Positions 1 through 8,105 are shown, counted from the stretch's first letter. The stretch: DNA of 32,277 nt from Planctomycetota bacterium (GCA_030605475.1 JAUWIG010000020.1:1-32277); one strand, 5' to 3'. Notes: generated by a model from the sequence alone, not told the origin. Numbers and translations are program-made.

Positions 1-1
1 C

Positions 2-1108
2 GTAGGCGATAACGCTGATTTGATAATTATGCAAGAAGCGCTTCAGATGATAGCCGCCAAACTGGCGGCAGTTATAAATCTGCTAAGCAAGTTTGCAAAG
101 AAGTATCGGGCACTGCCGACATTGGGCTACACGCATTTTCAGCCGGCCCAGTTGACCACCGTCGGCAAAAGAGCAACGCTGTGGTGTTATGATTTCGTGA
201 TGGATTTGCAGGAAACCGAAAATCGGCTCGATACGCTGCCGTTCAGAGGAGTCAAAGGCACCACCGGCACGCAGGCCTCTTTTCTGGCCCTTTTCGACGG
301 CAACCATAATAAGGTCAAGCAGCTTGATAAAGCCGTCGCCGCTGCGTTCGGCTTCAAGAAAACCTGCGCCGTTACCGGCCAAACCTACCAGCGAAAAATC
401 GACACGCTCGTGGTAAACACCCTCGCCTCAATCGCCCAATCTGCGCACAAGCTGTGCAACGACCTGCGGCTGCTTGCAAACTTGAAAGAAATTGAAGAGC
501 CGTTCGAAAAATCGCAGGTCGGCTCTTCGGCAATGGCCTATAAAAGAAATCCGATGCGCTGCGAGAGGGTAACGGCCATTAGCAGATTAGTATTGAGTCT
601 GGCCTCCAGCCCGCAGATGACCGCCTCCGAACAGTGGCTTGAAAGAACGCTCGATGACTCAGCCAACAGAAGGGTGGTTATTCCGGAAACGTTTTTGGCT
701 GTTGACGGGATTTTGGAAATCCTTATCAACGTACTGGATGGGCTGGTCGTTTATCCAAAAGTGATAGCGGCCCATGTTGAAGCGGAGCTGCCATTTATGG
801 CCACCGAAAATATCCTAATGGTGGCGGTCAAAGCCGGCGGAAACCGACAGGAACTGCACGAAAAAATAAGACTGCACTCACGAGCGGCAGCGGCTCAGGT
901 AAAACATTTCGGCAAACATAATGATTTAATTAACCGGCTAAAGGGCGATATCGCCTTTAGAAAAGTCAATTTTGAAAGCGTGCTGAATCCGAAATACTAC
1001 ATTGGACGAGCGCCGCAGCAGGTCGATGAATTCTTAATAAATATCGTAACGCCAATCCGCAGAAAATACCGCAATGAACTTAACAAAAAAGTGACGCTCG
1101 AAGTTTAG
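2..1108 (+). CDS. purB: Adenylosuccinate lyase, 5'-truncated by the window edge
   Basis: The enzyme cleaves SAICAR to AICAR and adenylosuccinate to AMP in purine synthesis, in the cytoplasm. The reading frame is open from base 2, so the first roughly 100 residues lie outside the window; the ATG at 20 is internal. About 368 residues are visible. They include the substrate-binding stretch THFQPAQLTTVGKR, the RGVKGTTGTQASF loop, and the superfamily signature near GSSAMAYKRNPMRCER, where Ala replaces the usual Pro. The C-terminus has LPFMATENI and GRAPQQV. The text follows the eukaryotic (human-type) enzyme closely rather than the shorter Bacillus type, as far as I can recall the two. pyrE follows on the same strand after a repeat-bearing gap. 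Function is very secure. Confidence 0.96.
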   Translation, partial: VGDNADLIIMQEALQMIAAKLAAVINLLSKFAKKYRALPTLGYTHFQPAQLTTVGKRATLWCYDFVMDLQETENRLDTLPFRGVKGTTGTQASFLALFDGNHNKVKQLDKAVAAAFGFKKTCAVTGQTYQRKIDTLVVNTLASIAQSAHKLCNDLRLLANLKEIEEPFEKSQVGSSAMAYKRNPMRCERVTAISRLVLSLASSPQMTASEQWLERTLDDSANRRVVIPETFLAVDGILEILINVLDGLVVYPKVIAAHVEAELPFMATENILMVAVKAGGNRQELHEKIRLHSRAAAAQVKHFGKHNDLINRLKGDIAFRKVNFESVLNPKYYIGRAPQQVDEFLINIVTPIRRKYRNELNKKVTLEV

Positions 1109-1170
1109 CGTCATCCTGAGCGGAACGTCTGGTCCTGAGCTTGTCGAAGGGAGTGGAGTCGAAGGATATG
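1109..1170. repeat. Dispersed intergenic repeat (TCATCCTGAGC / GTCGAAGG family)
   Basis: Directly after the purB stop codon lie GTCATCCTGAGC, then TCCTGAGCTTGTCGAAGG, then GAGTCGAAGGA. These are variants of one short repeat. The same family recurs in the block at 30070-30240, and a trace is seen at 26801-26812. It carries no plausible gene. Confidence 0.7.
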
Positions 1171-1217
1171 GCTCACGGAAAATAATTGGCACATTGAAGC
1201 ATAAGCAAGTTTGTACA

Positions 1218-1748
1218 ATGACCAGAGAAGAACTGATAAAACGCATTAAGGAAACATCGTATCTGGAAGGTGATTTTACCCTTCGCAGCGGAAAGAAAAG
1301 CAAATATTACCTCGATAAATATCTATTCGAAACCTGCCCGGACATACTCAAAGCCCTCGGTGAAGAATTTGCCAGGCACATTACCGACGATGTTACTTTA
1401 ATAGCCGGTGCCGAACTGGGTGGCGTCGCCCTGGCAGCAGCTACCGCTATGGCCTCCGGCAAAAACTGGGTAATTATTCGCAACAGCAAAAAGGGGTACG
1501 GCACAGGCAAAATGGTCGAGGGCCTCTTAAAGGCAGGCGATGTAGCTCTGCTCGTTGAGGACGTCGCCACCACCGGCGGACAGGTCCTCGAGGCCGCCAA
1601 AATTATCGCCGAGGCCGGCGCAACAGTTAAAAAAATTGTCTGCGTAATCGACCGCAAACAAGGTGCGGAAGAAAACATCACAAAGGCCGGCTACGAATTC
1701 GAGAGCATCTTAACAAAAAACGACCTCGGCATAAAAGATGTGGATTGA
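1218..1748 (+). CDS. pyrE: Orotate phosphoribosyltransferase
   Basis: Transfers phosphoribosyl from PRPP to orotate, giving OMP in pyrimidine synthesis. The 176-residue protein has the PRPP-binding signature VALLVEDVATTGGQ around residues 113-126 and an N-terminal FTLRSGKKSKYYLDK that matches the orotate-binding region (S/TSGxxSxYYxD). The flexible-loop region is RNSKKGYGTG. I chose the ATG at 1218. An in-frame TTG at 1194 would add eight residues that do not resemble the family. No strong Shine-Dalgarno is seen for either start. It ends 17 bp before the convergent coaB stop. It is probably transcribed with purB, though the repeat between them weakens that. Confidence 0.95.
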   Translation: MTREELIKRIKETSYLEGDFTLRSGKKSKYYLDKYLFETCPDILKALGEEFARHITDDVTLIAGAELGGVALAAATAMASGKNWVIIRNSKKGYGTGKMVEGLLKAGDVALLVEDVATTGGQVLEAAKIIAEAGATVKKIVCVIDRKQGAEENITKAGYEFESILTKNDLGIKDVD

Positions 1749-1765
1749 ACCCGACAAGTAATCCT

Positions 1766-2380
1766 CTAAACCCTTTCCAACAGAGAAATAATTTTTTTGG
1801 CGATTGTTGTTTTACTTGCCTGCGGAGGTTTTAACCATTTGCGGTCAGGCGTTTTTATCTGGATGCAGGCTTTGTCCGAACCGATTGAATCGGGGGTGTT
1901 GGCGATTATCATATCAAGCTTCTTTTCCTTGAGTTTCTTTTCAGCGTTCGCTCTTATGTCTTTCTCTTCCAGGGCAAAACCTACGACAATTTGATTTTTC
2001 CTTTTATGCTTTCCCGCCCATTTGAGAATATCGGCTGTGGGTTTTAATCTTACGGTCTTTTCTCTGCGTGTCTTTTTGATCTTAGTTTTAGCTGGCCGGA
2101 CAGGAGTATAGTCAGCAACCGCTGCAGCCATAATCAGACAATCACATTTAGCAAAGAACCTTTTAACCGCTTCAAACATCTGGGCAGCACTATCGACGCC
2201 GACAAACTCGACACCGACGGGCGGCTGTAAATCTGAAGCGCTAATGAGCGTTACCTTGTGTCCCGCCTTTTGGGCTGCGCGTACAAGGGCGTAGCCCATC
2301 CTGCCGCTGCTTGCGTTGGAAATAAAGCGGACAGGGTCAATGTATTCACGGGTACCGCCTGCTGTCATTAAAAAGTGCAT
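1766..2380 (-). CDS. coaB: Phosphopantothenate-cysteine ligase (stand-alone CoaB)
   Basis: Joins cysteine to 4'-phosphopantothenate, the second step of coenzyme A synthesis from pantothenate. The 204-residue protein corresponds only to the C-terminal half of the usual CoaBC (Dfp) fusion. It starts with TAGGTREYIDPVRFI, followed by the nucleotide-binding NASSGRMGYAL, AAAVADYTP around residue 85, and a late FALE segment. The decarboxylase half is the adjacent upstream gene, 13 bp away, so the two activities are split here although still in tandem. It is the last gene of the yicC-gmk-rpoZ-coaC-coaB run. Confidence 0.93.
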   Translation of the reverse strand: MHFLMTAGGTREYIDPVRFISNASSGRMGYALVRAAQKAGHKVTLISASDLQPPVGVEFVGVDSAAQMFEAVKRFFAKCDCLIMAAAVADYTPVRPAKTKIKKTRREKTVRLKPTADILKWAGKHKRKNQIVVGFALEEKDIRANAEKKLKEKKLDMIIANTPDSIGSDKACIQIKTPDRKWLKPPQASKTTIAKKIISLLERV

Positions 2381-2393
2381 TTTGCCGGAGGTC

Positions 2394-2999
2394 TTACTTT
2401 TTCTTGCGATTAATTTCCTTCACAGGATGCCTTACGGCAAAGGCAATTTTCCCAACTGCCTCTAAAATATCCTGCGGCTCTGACATCCTGCCAATACCCT
2501 CCGTCCCGCTGGCAAGCCGTCCTTTTTCAGGACCTACTAACCTAAACCCCATATCCTTCAAGGCCTTTACGTTGCGCCGCACAGCCGGATTGTCCCACAT
2601 ATTATCATTCATTGCAGGAGCCAAAAGTATCGGCTTCTGCCAGCAGGCGCAAAGGGTCGTACTAAGCAAATCATCGCAGATGCCATTTGCAATTTTGCCT
2701 ATAATATTGGCTGTTGCCGGCGCCACCACAACAATGTCAGCCCAATCAACCAAAGCTATATGGCTGATTTTATATTCCTCAGACGTGCTCCAAAGACTGG
2801 TAAAAACGGCCGAATTGGTAACGGCCTCGAAGCTTTTTGGGCCGACGAGCCGGCAGGCATTTTCCGTCATTACCGTATCTACCAAGGCACCGACCGCAGT
2901 CAGCTTGCTGGCTAAATCGACCGCCTTGTATGCAGCAATCCCACCGCTGACACCCAGTAAGATATTCAGGTCACCAAGATTTGCTTTTTTTTCAGCCAT
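2394..2999 (-). CDS. coaC: Phosphopantothenoylcysteine decarboxylase (stand-alone CoaC)
   Basis: FMN-dependent decarboxylation of 4'-phosphopantothenoylcysteine to 4'-phosphopantetheine. The 201-residue flavoprotein shows GVSGGIAAYKAVDL near the N-terminus and HIALVDWAD with the catalytic His. It also has the PAMNDNMW substrate-recognition motif and the GTEGIGRM segment of the active-site lid. All landmarks of the HFCD flavoprotein family are present. It ends in a basic tail (NRKKK) where fused enzymes would continue into CoaB. There are gaps of 11 bp to rpoZ upstream and 13 bp to coaB downstream. Confidence 0.95.
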   Translation of the reverse strand: MAEKKANLGDLNILLGVSGGIAAYKAVDLASKLTAVGALVDTVMTENACRLVGPKSFEAVTNSAVFTSLWSTSEEYKISHIALVDWADIVVVAPATANIIGKIANGICDDLLSTTLCACWQKPILLAPAMNDNMWDNPAVRRNVKALKDMGFRLVGPEKGRLASGTEGIGRMSEPQDILEAVGKIAFAVRHPVKEINRKKK

Positions 3000-3010
3000 T
3001 GCTGGTTCTA

Positions 3011-3238
3011 TTATTCTTCGCCAGGCTTATCAATCCCGCTGGCCTCATAATCGATAGCAATCTTATCCTCCAGAATCTCCTGGACAACGATTTCCAGTTG
3101 TGTTTTGCCCTCGACATCCTCAATCAATGGCCGAGAACCCTGCATCAGCTCAGCAAGCCGTTTTTGAATCAGTGCCGTTAATTTGAATCTACCGCCAACC
3201 TTGTTGGCCAACTCTGTGCTCTTGAGACCTTCTATCAT
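3011..3238 (-). CDS. rpoZ: RNA polymerase omega subunit
   Basis: A small RNA polymerase subunit that wraps the beta' C-terminus and assists assembly. The 75-residue protein contains NKVGGRFKLTALIQKRLAEL, which matches the conserved N-terminal helix (usually NRFxLxxxAxxRAxxL), and later LEIVVQEILEDKI. Its ATG overlaps the gmk stop by four bases (ATGA), which implies translational coupling. The gmk-rpoZ order is the widely conserved bacterial arrangement. Confidence 0.9.
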   Translation of the reverse strand: MIEGLKSTELANKVGGRFKLTALIQKRLAELMQGSRPLIEDVEGKTQLEIVVQEILEDKIAIDYEASGIDKPGEE

Positions 3239-3870
3239 CCTTTATCTCCAATGTTCTGCTCAATAACTTGTGCCACCTCGTTTACTGCCTGCTGCAAATC
3301 GTCGTTTATCACCATATGTTGGTAATATTGCCAGGCAGCGGCGATTTCACTATCAGCCCCTTCCAGTCTTTCTTCAGCCATTTCAGCATCTTCTCTCCCT
3401 CTGTAACTCATACGCTCTGTCAATTCTCTGTGTGTCGTCGGCAAAATAAAAATCATCACCGCATCCGGGTACACCACCTTTGCCTTCTTTGCTCCTTGAA
3501 CGTCGATTTCCAAAATAATCGTTTTTCCCGCCTGCAGCACCTCATCTACCTTGTCCTTCGGCGTTCCATATAAGTTGCCGAACACCTCAGCGTATTCCAG
3601 CAGCGAGCCATTGTTGATTCGTTCCTGAAACTGCTCTCCTGATATAAACCAATAATCCTGGCCGTCAACTTCGGCTTCGGATTTCGGCCTGGTGGTAACT
3701 GAGACGCTAAGATAAACATTATTTAGCCGCTTAACTACTTCTTTGCAGATAGTGCTTTTGCCCACGCCGGACGGGCCGCTCACTATCACCACTCTGACCT
3801 TTTTGTCTCTTTGCTCATTCACGTTTTCGTTGTACGTCGTGTGAAAAATACGCGCAATACGAGATGTCAC
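3235..3870 (-). CDS. gmk: Guanylate kinase
   Basis: Phosphorylates GMP to GDP with ATP. The P-loop GPSGVGKST lies near residue 32. It is followed by the GMP-binding segment SVTTRPKSEAEVDGQDYWFIS, a LEYAEVFGNLYGT block and the VILEIDVQGA-type strand (here TIILEIDVQGAKK). The reading frame begins with a GTG at 3870 that overlaps the yicC stop by four bases (GTGA). This gives an N-terminus about 16 residues longer than typical. An internal GTG at 3822 would give a more usual length, so the start is uncertain while the identity is not. Confidence 0.95.
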   Translation of the reverse strand: MTSRIARIFHTTYNENVNEQRDKKVRVVIVSGPSGVGKSTICKEVVKRLNNVYLSVSVTTRPKSEAEVDGQDYWFISGEQFQERINNGSLLEYAEVFGNLYGTPKDKVDEVLQAGKTIILEIDVQGAKKAKVVYPDAVMIFILPTTHRELTERMSYRGREDAEMAEERLEGADSEIAAAWQYYQHMVINDDLQQAVNEVAQVIEQNIGDKG

Positions 3871-4778
3871 TCTATATTCTGAACCTGCTCCTTAATCCGG
3901 TCTATCCGACACTTCATATCTACGACCCAATGGATAATCTCGGTGTCAAAGGCCTTACTGGCAATGGTATTAGCTTCTCTGAGCATCTCTTGGCTGATAA
4001 AATCCAACCTTCGCCCAGCCTGACCATCCGCCGGCAGAGCCCCATCTCCCAGGGGCTCCTGACAGCTTTCGGAGAACTGCTGGAGATGCGAATCCAATCG
4101 AGAAATCTCTTCAGATATATCTGACCTCTCGGCAAAAAGCGCCACTTCCCTGGCAAGCGTTGCCTCATCCAGCTTCAGTTTTGCCTCCGCCAATAATTCA
4201 TCAACCCTTTTCTTCAGTTTCCTCTGATATTCCTGCAGAACGGCATCGCTTCGACCACGTATCTGCTCAAGGTCCTGTTTTATTGCTTTACAGTGAGCAT
4301 CTAAATCAGCTGCAAGTGCAGCACCCTCAGCGACACGCATTTGTTTGAGTTGGTCTATCGCCTTTTGCGTAACGCTTAAAACTTTTCTCTTGATTTGCTC
4401 GGCTTTTTCATCGCCCGGCGATACCGGCACCAACATTCCCGGAAGCGCCAACAGGCCGCCAATATCAATCGGACATTTAATATCAACCGAAGAGGCAAGC
4501 CGGTCCAATCGCCCCATTAACACACGCAAGGCCGTCTCGTCGATATCAAAAAGCTCATCTGCCGGGGCGCTCTTGAGCCGAAGCACGTAATTTACCATCC
4601 CACGAGACAAAGCTTTTCGCAAAAGCTTCTCAATATCCTCTTCCAGAAACGCCAACGAGTCCGGCAATCTTATTTTGGCCTTGAAGTAACGGTTGTTAAC
4701 TGTCCTGATTTCAACTGCGTAGGTTACACCATTAAGTTGGTCCTCCGCGTTTCCGTATCCGGTCATACTATTTATCAT
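3867..4778 (-). CDS. yicC: YicC/YloC-family endoribonuclease
   Basis: Members of this family are metal-dependent endoribonucleases of bacterial RNA turnover. The 303-residue protein begins MINSMTGYG, with the family's hallmark MTGYG, continues with RTVNNRYFKAKIRLP, and ends in the conserved C-terminal domain with GRRLDFISQEMLREANTIASKA. Length is normal for the family (about 290). An alternative start is the ATG four codons in. The gene sits directly upstream of gmk, its common neighbour, with a 4-bp overlap. Confidence 0.92.
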   Translation of the reverse strand: MINSMTGYGNAEDQLNGVTYAVEIRTVNNRYFKAKIRLPDSLAFLEEDIEKLLRKALSRGMVNYVLRLKSAPADELFDIDETALRVLMGRLDRLASSVDIKCPIDIGGLLALPGMLVPVSPGDEKAEQIKRKVLSVTQKAIDQLKQMRVAEGAALAADLDAHCKAIKQDLEQIRGRSDAVLQEYQRKLKKRVDELLAEAKLKLDEATLAREVALFAERSDISEEISRLDSHLQQFSESCQEPLGDGALPADGQAGRRLDFISQEMLREANTIASKAFDTEIIHWVVDMKCRIDRIKEQVQNIE

Positions 4779-4861
4779 AGCTACTAAACTTCCAAAACAA
4801 ATTGAAAAATAGCCAATAGTTACAGCAGATAGAAAAAGAAAACTATACGCTATACGCTACC

Positions 4862-5272
4862 TTAGCCGCCAGGCAAATTTACCTCGGTACTTGTATCGCT
4901 CGTCGCGGTCTCGACGTCGCCAACCGGCAATGGTTGCTCCGGGCTCTGCGGCTGCTCGCGACTTACCGGCTGCTCTTGCTGAACCATCGGGCCTGTGCCA
5001 AAATCGCTGATGGTTGGTTTGTAGAACTTAGCCATCACCACCGCAAGCGTCAGAAATATAGCAACCAGCGATATTGTAACCCATGTTAAAAAGTCGCCGG
5101 TCTTGGAACCCAAAATCCCGCTTGCCATACCTCCGCCAAATGTCCCGCTCAAACCGCCGCCTCTGCCTTTCTGAATCAAAATGACTAAAACCAGCACCAC
5201 GCAGCAAATAAGGAAAAGGGCCGCAACAACCTTCATAATAAAACTTACCGCCAACAATGGAAAAACTGTCAT
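4862..5272 (-). CDS. secG: Preprotein translocase subunit SecG
   Basis: An auxiliary membrane subunit of the SecYEG translocon. The 136-residue form begins at the ATG at 5272, preceded by GGGGA seven bases upstream. An upstream in-frame TTG at 5305 is less likely. Two membrane segments (about residues 12-34 and 62-81) flank the conserved IQKGRGGGLSGTFGGG loop. After the second helix a Pro/Gln/Glu-rich tail of about 50 residues follows that is not part of the core family. It lies 40 bp downstream of tpiA, a common neighbour in bacteria. Confidence 0.9.
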   Translation of the reverse strand: MTVFPLLAVSFIMKVVAALFLICCVVLVLVILIQKGRGGGLSGTFGGGMASGILGSKTGDFLTWVTISLVAIFLTLAVVMAKFYKPTISDFGTGPMVQQEQPVSREQPQSPEQPLPVGDVETATSDTSTEVNLPGG

Positions 5273-5312
5273 ATTCGTTCCCCATAAATCATTTTCGATT
5301 TTCAATTTTTAA

Positions 5313-6074
5313 TTACACTGCTGCGCGAATTATCGCTATAAAATCATCCGCGTTCAAACTTGCCCCACCGACCAGCAGGCCATCTACATCCTGTCGGCTC
5401 ATCAAGTCCGTTACGCTATTGGGCTTTACAGAACCGCCGTAGAGGATGCGAATCTCCTCAGCCAGTGACTCCTCATACATCTGGCCAAGCAGATCTCTTA
5501 TCAAAGTGTGCACCTCTTGTGCCTGCTGCGGCGTTGCAGTCAGCCCTGTCCCGATGGCCCAGACCGGCTCATAGGCCAACGTTACCGCTGAGACCTTCGC
5601 GGCACTTAAGCCGGCCAGGCAACTTTTTACCTGCCGACTTACCACCTCGGTCGTTTTATCAGCTTGACGTTCTTCTATCAGCTCACCCACACACAATATC
5701 GGCAAAACTCCGCCGGAGACAGCAGCGGCAACCTTCTTATTTATTAACTCATCAGTTTCACCGATTATGTGCCGGCGCTCCGAATGACCGCATAAGGCAT
5801 AAGTGCAGCCAATATCCTTTAGCATTGACGCGCTTATCTCGCCGGTAAAAGCCCCTTGCCGCTCATAGTAAATGTCCTGAGCGCCAACGGCAATACTCGA
5901 TGAGCTAAGGGCCCCGGCCACCACCTGCAAATAAACAAACGGCGGTATTACCGCTACGTCCACACTGTGGCCCGTAACCTCCAAAGACCCGGAAGCAATA
6001 CTCTTCACCAGCTCTACACTGGTATGACTGTCGGTGTTCATTTTCCAGTTGCCAGCCACAAATGGCTTTCTCAT
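5313..6074 (-). CDS. tpiA: Triosephosphate isomerase
   Basis: Interconverts dihydroxyacetone phosphate and glyceraldehyde 3-phosphate in glycolysis. The 253-residue TIM barrel shows catalytic Lys11 in GNWKMN, the electrophile His in CGHSERR, and the catalytic Glu in AYEPVWAIGTG. The phosphate-binding YGGSVKP and GLLVGGASL loops are at the C-terminus. A GGGAGAG ribosome-binding site precedes the ATG. It lies between pheA and secG on the same strand. Confidence 0.97.
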   Translation of the reverse strand: MRKPFVAGNWKMNTDSHTSVELVKSIASGSLEVTGHSVDVAVIPPFVYLQVVAGALSSSSIAVGAQDIYYERQGAFTGEISASMLKDIGCTYALCGHSERRHIIGETDELINKKVAAAVSGGVLPILCVGELIEERQADKTTEVVSRQVKSCLAGLSAAKVSAVTLAYEPVWAIGTGLTATPQQAQEVHTLIRDLLGQMYEESLAEEIRILYGGSVKPNSVTDLMSRQDVDGLLVGGASLNADDFIAIIRAAV

Positions 6075-6106
6075 AAAACTCTCCCGACAATAATGTCTCT
6101 ATTTAG

Positions 6107-6125
6107 CCCTGCGTTTTACGCTGGG
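6107..6125. other. Short hairpin between pheA and tpiA
   Basis: CCCTGCGT-TTT-ACGCTGGG forms an 8-bp stem with one mismatch and a 3-nt loop, in the 88-bp gap between the pheA stop and the tpiA start. There is no U-run on the transcribed (minus) strand, so it is not a canonical terminator. It may instead be an mRNA-processing or stabilising element. Confidence 0.3.
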
Positions 6126-6162
6126 TTCCCTTTTACCAACTGACCTATTCACCTTCTAACCA

Positions 6163-7233
6163 TCATAGCAATTCCATTGCCCTCGGGAAACTGCCTAATA
6201 CAGAAAGCTGCAGACAATGCTTACGGGCCTCTTCCAATCCCTTCAGGACTTGTTCCTCCGTCCTGTGCCCGACGAAATCCATAAAGAAATAGTATTCCCA
6301 CTGCCTTTTCCTGCTGGGTCTGGATTCTATATTCGTCAGATTGATATTGTATTGCTTAAAAACATCAAGCACATCGGCCAGGGCACCGGCTTTATGGGCG
6401 GTGCTGAACAATATAGCGGTCTTATCCTCACCGGTCGGCTTCGCATCTTCTCGGCTAATCACCAAAAACCGGGTTATATTGTTAGAGATATCCTCGATAT
6501 GTTCGCAGACAACCTTCAACCCATACAGCTCTGCGGCGACTCCGGAGCCAATCGCTGCCGCGCCCGATTCATCCGCAGCCATCTGGGCCGCTTTGGCGGT
6601 GGAGGCAACAGGGACAGTTTGCGCCTCCTTAAAAGTAGCACTCAGCCAGTTTCGGCACTGGGCGAATACTTCCGGCTTTGAGTAAATCTTCTCAATCTCT
6701 TCGAGGAGACAATTCGCCAGCAGACTATGATGAATCGCCATCAGAACCTCAGAACAGACCTTCACATCAGAATCTATCAGAGCATCGAGCGTCTCTATCA
6801 CACCGCCGCCTGTGGTATTCTCTATCGGCACAAGGCCCAAATCGCAATGACCTTTGCTGACTTCATCAAAGATACTTCTGATATCGGCTAACGGTTCATA
6901 TTCGACACTCTGGCCGAACTTGAGCATAGCAGCGGTGTGGCTGAAGCTGCCGCCGGGACCCAGATAACCGATTCGCAATGGCCTTTCCAAAACGAAAGAG
7001 CCGCTCATTAACTCACGCCAAATAGCCACCAGGCACTTATCCGGCAGCGGGCCCTCGTTAGCCTTGGCAATCTCGGCGAGAATCTGCTTCTCACGGTCCG
7101 GCGCATAAATTTGCCCGCCGGTCTTGTTCTTTAGCTTGCCTATCTCAACCACAACGCGCGCACGCTCATTGAGCAGCTTAACAAGCTGATGGTCGAGTTC
7201 GTCTATCCGCTTTCTTAGTTCTTCAAGAGCCAT
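6163..7233 (-). CDS. pheA: Bifunctional chorismate mutase / prephenate dehydratase (P-protein)
   Basis: Makes phenylpyruvate from chorismate through prephenate. The 356 residues run in three domains. The first is an AroQ-type chorismate mutase (about 1-85, LRKRIDELDHQLVKLLNERARVVVEIGKLK split over one helix). The second is prephenate dehydratase (about 95-270, with GYLGPGGSFSHTAA, VPIENTTGGGV and the catalytic TRF in NNITRFLVI). The third is a C-terminal ACT domain (about 280-350) with ESRPSR, the phenylalanine-binding motif. Feedback inhibition by phenylalanine is therefore expected from the family. It is the first gene of the long minus-strand run and is divergent from ogt. Confidence 0.96.
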   Translation of the reverse strand: MALEELRKRIDELDHQLVKLLNERARVVVEIGKLKNKTGGQIYAPDREKQILAEIAKANEGPLPDKCLVAIWRELMSGSFVLERPLRIGYLGPGGSFSHTAAMLKFGQSVEYEPLADIRSIFDEVSKGHCDLGLVPIENTTGGGVIETLDALIDSDVKVCSEVLMAIHHSLLANCLLEEIEKIYSKPEVFAQCRNWLSATFKEAQTVPVASTAKAAQMAADESGAAAIGSGVAAELYGLKVVCEHIEDISNNITRFLVISREDAKPTGEDKTAILFSTAHKAGALADVLDVFKQYNINLTNIESRPSRKRQWEYYFFMDFVGHRTEEQVLKGLEEARKHCLQLSVLGSFPRAMELL

Positions 7234-7369
7234 AAGTTAAGACCAAATATTTGTCGCAGACCAATATTGGCCATTTTTATAAAAACCAATATACTTAACA
7301 AAATTTTGGTCCTGCGTCAATGAATTTAGCTTGCCAGATAAGATTTGATAATATTTTGTGTACCGAAAT

Positions 7370-7939
7370 ATGGGAAAAATGCCAAAAGCTATAAAATATC
7401 TGATTTTTAAGACAAAATGGGGCTATTTCGGGCTTGCCAGTACTGAAAATGGCGTTTTGCGAACTCACCTGCCGGGGCCCGACCCGGAAAAGGTTAAGTC
7501 TCGGTTGTTAAAAGACTTACAAGCCGTCCGATACGAGAGAACACTTTTCAAGACACTTGCCGAGCAGATAACCGCTTATTTTGACGGCACTTATGTAGAT
7601 TTCCACAAAGATATCCCCATAGTATTAGATGGATTGAGCGGGTTTGCCAGGGGTGTCCTGACTGCCTGCAGAGATATAAGATTCGGCCAGACCGTAAGTT
7701 ACGCGGACTTAGCTAAAATGGCAGGCAGGGGCGGCGCTGCCAGGGCCGTGGGCGGGGTGATGGCGAATAACCCGCTACCATTGATAATTCCCTGCCACAG
7801 AGTGACTTACGCTAATGGTACAATAGGCGGTTTTAGCGCAGCAGGAGGGGTAAAACTCAAAAAGAGGATGCTCAAACTTGAGCGGCAGGTCCTTATCGAG
7901 TCCCGGCACAAGAATCAATCAAATGCGCAAGTTGGCTGA
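7370..7939 (+). CDS. ogt: Methylated-DNA-[protein]-cysteine S-methyltransferase
   Basis: Removes O6-alkyl groups from guanine onto its own cysteine. The active site is IIPCHRV, the family's PCHRV, followed by GGFSAAGGVKLKKRML, the usual GGYxxGLxxKxxLL region. A helix-turn-helix stretch, ARGVLTACRDIRFGQTVSYADLA, precedes it. The start is uncertain: a GTG at 7358, an ATG at 7370 and an ATG at 7379 are all possible, and I use 7370 (189 residues). Its stop codon abuts the phased A-tract array, whose first tract begins at the last base of the stop. Confidence 0.93.
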   Translation: MGKMPKAIKYLIFKTKWGYFGLASTENGVLRTHLPGPDPEKVKSRLLKDLQAVRYERTLFKTLAEQITAYFDGTYVDFHKDIPIVLDGLSGFARGVLTACRDIRFGQTVSYADLAKMAGRGGAARAVGGVMANNPLPLIIPCHRVTYANGTIGGFSAAGGVKLKKRMLKLERQVLIESRHKNQSNAQVG

Positions 7940-8058
7940 AAAAAGTGAGAAAAAGTGAGAAAAATTGCAAAAAAAACGCAAAAAAATGGGTAAAAATTGC
8001 AAGAAAATGAAAGAAAATGCAAGAAATTGCAAAAAAATGCGAAAAAATGCGCTTTTTT
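7939..8058. repeat. Helically phased A-tract array (predicted strongly curved DNA)
   Basis: Twelve runs of three to eight A (the last is six T) are centred at about 7941.5, 7952, 7962, 7972.5, 7983, 7994, 8005.5, 8015.5, 8025, 8034, 8044.5 and 8055.5. The mean spacing is close to 10.4 bp, the helical repeat. Runs are separated mostly by GTGAG, TTGC, ATGC or CGC. A-tracts in phase with the helix add their small bends, so this 120-bp piece should be markedly curved. It may have arisen as a degenerate tandem repeat of a roughly 10-bp unit like AAAAAATGCG. It lies between two convergent genes. Confidence 0.75.
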
Positions 8059-8068
8059 GCGCGCAACG

Positions 8069-8105
8069 CTCAGTTCATAGTTGGTAGTTCGTAGTTCATA
8101 GTTTT
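8069..8105. repeat. AGTTCATAGTT / GTAGTTCGTAG low-complexity repeat
   Basis: Repeated TTCATAGTT, TTGGTAGTT, TTCGTAGTT units. Closely similar strings appear at 30267-30302 (TTCATAGTTCATAGTTCG) and 30548-30582 (TTAGTTGATAGTT), and a shorter piece at 16180-16193. This is a dispersed low-complexity repeat with no coding content. Confidence 0.6.

Noticed and set aside
3768-4590. Plus-strand frames opposite gmk and yicC
   Set aside because: They are antisense shadows without domains, ribosome-binding sites or independent support.
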